Assembly (NCBI GenBank): GCA_930633525.1
Contig: CAKNFP010000002.1
Coordinates: 1,674,001 to 1,738,000, forward strand
DNA from: Hyphomicrobiales bacterium
GTDB taxonomy: Bacteria; Pseudomonadota; Alphaproteobacteria; Rhizobiales; Beijerinckiaceae
Direction: 5' to 3'
Length of the DNA stretch: 64,000 nucleotides
Shown in pieces: positions 62,122 to 64,000 of this stretch (positions are counted from its first letter, which is position 1; each line of letters begins with the position of its first letter). The notes under the pieces are model-generated. The model searched no databases. It worked only from the letters and a program-made list of their open reading frames with translations, and was not told the origin of the DNA. The translations under genes and the position numbers were made by a program.

Positions 62122-63473
62122 GCTGCGAGGCTTTCGATGAGGTCGCTACGCGAGGCGAGAAAGTCGTCGAAGACCGAGGCGACGCGATCGGTATCCTCGG
62201 TGGTCATCGGGGTGGACAGGCAGGCAGCGGCACCGTCCGGGAGGATGATTTCGCATTCGGCGAAGGCGCGACTGAGTTCTTTCATGACATGCGCTTGTGC
62301 GGTCGTCGGCGTCGCCTCGCGGAAATCACGGGGAAGGACAGCCTTCGGGTGGATCCGGAAGAGGGACGCTGCACCCGAGATCGAAAACGGAGCACGGTTT
62401 CGCGCGATCGCGGCCGTGAGCTGCCCACGCAGCCGGTCTCCCAGCTGTTCGAGATGCGCAAAGGCGTCTCTGTCCAGCGCGGTCATTGAAGCGAGGCCGG
62501 CCACCATCGACAGCGGATTGGCCGAGAAGGTCCCGCCTTGTGGCAGAAGGGGCCGCCCGCCGGATGCGTCGAAGACGCCCATCACCTCGCGATTGCCGGC
62601 GATTGCACCGACGGGGAGGCCTCCGCCGATGATCTTTCCGAATGTGAAGAGGTCCGGAACAAGTCCGTATCGCGCGGAAGCGCCTTCATAGTCTTGTCGG
62701 AAGCTCAGCACCTCGTCGGCGATGATGAGAACACCATGTTTCTTGGCCACGCGCTGGATCGCTGACACGAAATCGGGGGTTGGGGCGATCAGGCCCGCCC
62801 GGCTCGGCATCGGATCAAGGACGATCGCCGCCAAATTCTCGGCATGGGATGCGATCTGCTTTTCCAAAAGAGCGACGTCATTGAAACGGAGCGGCACCAC
62901 TTCGCTCAGGACGGACGCCGGCATGCCGCGGTAGTAGGATACGGCTGCCGGCGCGTCCTCCGGCCCCCAGTTGCCTGGTGTGCTCGCCTGGCTGACTTCG
63001 ACCCAGTCGTAGGCACCGTGATAGGCGCCCTCGATCTTGGCGATCGCGGAGCGCGCGGTGAAAGCGCGGGCGGCCTTGATGGCAAACATCACCGCTTCTG
63101 AGCCCGTATTGACGAAGCGGATCGTCTCGGCGCCGGGAACGCGGTCGCAGATCAGTTCAGCGAGGTCGATCTCAGCCAGCGTTGGATTGGCAAAGCAGGT
63201 GCCGGACTGGAGCTGGCGTGTGACGGCCTCGATCACGGGCTGGAAGCGGTGGCCGTGGATGAGTGTGGTGAAGTTCCCGTTCAGATCCAGGAAGCGCCGC
63301 CCATCGACATCGACGAGATAGGCGCCTTCCCCCTTGTCCATATAGCGCGGGATCGGATCACGTTCGATCGTTACCCGTGTCGTGCCGTCGATGAACACGT
63401 TTTGCGCGCGTTTGAACGCTTCCCGCGAAGCGCTCCCTACGGAGTTGTGACCTTCGGTCGTTATTGCCGTCAT
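62118..63473 (-). CDS. Class III aminotransferase (glutamate-1-semialdehyde aminomutase-like)
   Basis: A 450-aa PLP enzyme. Features: 'VNTGSEAVMFAIKAARAFTA' for phosphate binding, 'GAYHGAYDW', D253 (IADEV) and the Schiff-base lysine K280 in 'FGKIIGGGLPVGAI', a pattern typical of GSA aminomutase-like proteins. Located in a catabolic operon next to a GntR regulator, it is more likely an omega-transaminase or aminomutase of that pathway than the tetrapyrrole enzyme HemL. ATG 63473 is chosen at the start of homology; the ribosome site is weak. It overlaps the ThDP-enzyme gene by four bases. Confidence 0.88.
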   Translation of the reverse strand: MTAITTEGHNSVGSASREAFKRAQNVFIDGTTRVTIERDPIPRYMDKGEGAYLVDVDGRRFLDLNGNFTTLIHGHRFQPVIEAVTRQLQSGTCFANPTLAEIDLAELICDRVPGAETIRFVNTGSEAVMFAIKAARAFTARSAIAKIEGAYHGAYDWVEVSQASTPGNWGPEDAPAAVSYYRGMPASVLSEVVPLRFNDVALLEKQIASHAENLAAIVLDPMPSRAGLIAPTPDFVSAIQRVAKKHGVLIIADEVLSFRQDYEGASARYGLVPDLFTFGKIIGGGLPVGAIAGNREVMGVFDASGGRPLLPQGGTFSANPLSMVAGLASMTALDRDAFAHLEQLGDRLRGQLTAAIARNRAPFSISGAASLFRIHPKAVLPRDFREATPTTAQAHVMKELSRAFAECEIILPDGAAACLSTPMTTEDTDRVASVFDDFLASRSDLIESLAA

Positions 63474-63536
63474 TGTTCTCGATCCAAGAGCCGCTGGAGG
63501 GCGAGCGGTTGAGAAGGAACTAATGACAAATTGATA

Positions 63537-63550
63537 TTTGATGCAACAAA
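63537..63550. promoter_or_regulatory. Candidate GntR operator palindrome
   Basis: A 14-bp near-palindrome, TTTGATGCAACAAA (12 of 14 positions symmetric), sits in the AT-rich 112-bp gap between the GntR gene and the aminotransferase, about 64 bp before the latter's ATG. FCD-type GntR proteins commonly bind short TTG/CAA-type palindromes near their own operon. Binding is inferred. Confidence 0.4.
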
Positions 63551-63585
63551 AATATTCACTCACATGGCGACGGCCCTGATCGGCA

Positions 63586-64000
63586 TCAGCCGCGAGCAGC
63601 GATCATGGCCTTGAGGCGGACATAGCCATCGCGGATATCCTGCTCCACGGCTGACCTTACCTTGGCGCCGTCTTTCGCGCGTAGCCCGTCGATCGCGGCC
63701 ATATGATTGGAGACGCCCCGCCGGTTCTGGGCGAAGTCCGGATAGAGTTCGTTGAGTGAGGGACCCACGCGCAGCCAGAGCGATTCGATCATCGCGACCA
63801 GCCGCGGCCATCCGGCCAGCCGATAAATCAGGAAATGAAATTCACGGTTGATTTTAAGAACCTCACGGTAGTCGGCGGCGTCCAGCCCGGCATTGATAGC
63901 GGCCTGCATTCTCTCCAGCGCGGTGACGTCGGCTGGAGCGGCCGCCAGTACCGAACGTTCGGCGGCCAGGCCTTCGAGGGCAAGGCGCGTGGCCGTGACC
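63586..64000 (-). CDS. GntR-family regulator, FCD domain (partial; N-terminus beyond window)
   Basis: Only the C-terminal 137 residues are visible; the frame continues to the window edge. They form the FCD effector domain: 'RLALEGLAAERSVLAA', 'INREFHFLIYRLAGWPRLVA', 'ESLWLRVGP' and 'NHMAAIDGLRAKDGAKVRSA', with metal-site type Asp/His residues. The DNA-binding winged helix must lie past 64000. It is upstream of, and co-directional with, the aminotransferase/ThDP/MlrC operon and probably represses it until an inducer binds. Confidence 0.9.
   Translation of the reverse strand, partial: VTATRLALEGLAAERSVLAAAPADVTALERMQAAINAGLDAADYREVLKINREFHFLIYRLAGWPRLVAMIESLWLRVGPSLNELYPDFAQNRRGVSNHMAAIDGLRAKDGAKVRSAVEQDIRDGYVRLKAMIAARG

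Noticed and set aside
1..64000. CRISPR arrays, tRNA or rRNA genes, prophage, integrase or origin
   Set aside because: No regular direct repeats with spacers, no cloverleaf or rRNA-like conserved stretches and no phage or replication genes were seen.

Overview
The window is GC-rich, almost fully coding DNA from what looks like an alphaproteobacterium, probably of the order Hyphomicrobiales (Rhizobiales). This is inferred from the gene families (many ABC and TRAP importers, CoxLMS-type molybdenum hydroxylase, SfnB/SsuD-type sulfur enzymes), from dense same-strand operons joined by ATGA or TGATG overlaps, and from a GAGCAT-type intergenic hairpin pair. No rRNA, tRNA, integrase, CRISPR array or origin was seen. 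Species cannot be told from the sequence alone.

Layout. (A) 236-8184: a sugar/polyol locus with a binding protein, two permeases, an FAD oxidoreductase, a zinc polyol dehydrogenase, an AraC regulator and a divergent PfkB kinase. (B) 8235-16338: a LysR regulator divergent from an operon of amidase, three-part TRAP importer, class III aminotransferase, a binding-protein-like protein without a signal peptide, and a GlcG/HbpS protein. (C) 16359-34348: a secreted unknown protein, an amidohydrolase, and a sulfur-scavenging group: SfnG/SsuD-like and NtaA/DszA-like flavin monooxygenases, an SfnB-like oxidoreductase, an SsuABC-type importer, two peptide-type permease pairs, two peptide-type binding proteins, an aspartate-semialdehyde-dehydrogenase-like protein and an Asp/Glu-racemase-family protein. 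(D) 34597-50317: a run of twelve same-strand genes behind a LysR gene, encoding a complete molybdenum hydroxylase (three subunits), a second unrelated molybdopterin enzyme (BisC type), a 4,5-dihydroxyphthalate-decarboxylase-family protein, a DapA-family lyase, a ThDP enzyme, an SDR, a carboxymuconolactone-decarboxylase-family protein and a peptide-type importer. (E) 50707-55822: RecQ, a membrane diguanylate cyclase, an intact RHH antitoxin beside a frameshifted ParE-like toxin, and an IS701-like transposase scrap. (F) 55823-64000: a GntR regulator (cut by the window edge) and an operon of class III aminotransferase, ThDP enzyme, SDR, two paralogous PotD-like binding proteins and an MlrC-family metalloenzyme between them.

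Regions A, B, C, D and F each pair uptake of an outside compound with its own enzymes and regulator, so the window reads as a string of accessory catabolic loci. Only one importer (SsuABC type) has its ATPase here. The best candidates for undescribed pathways are D, where two unrelated molybdenum enzymes share one operon with decarboxylase and lyase families, and F, where MlrC sits with a ThDP enzyme, an SDR and an aminotransferase. No substrate can be read from sequence.
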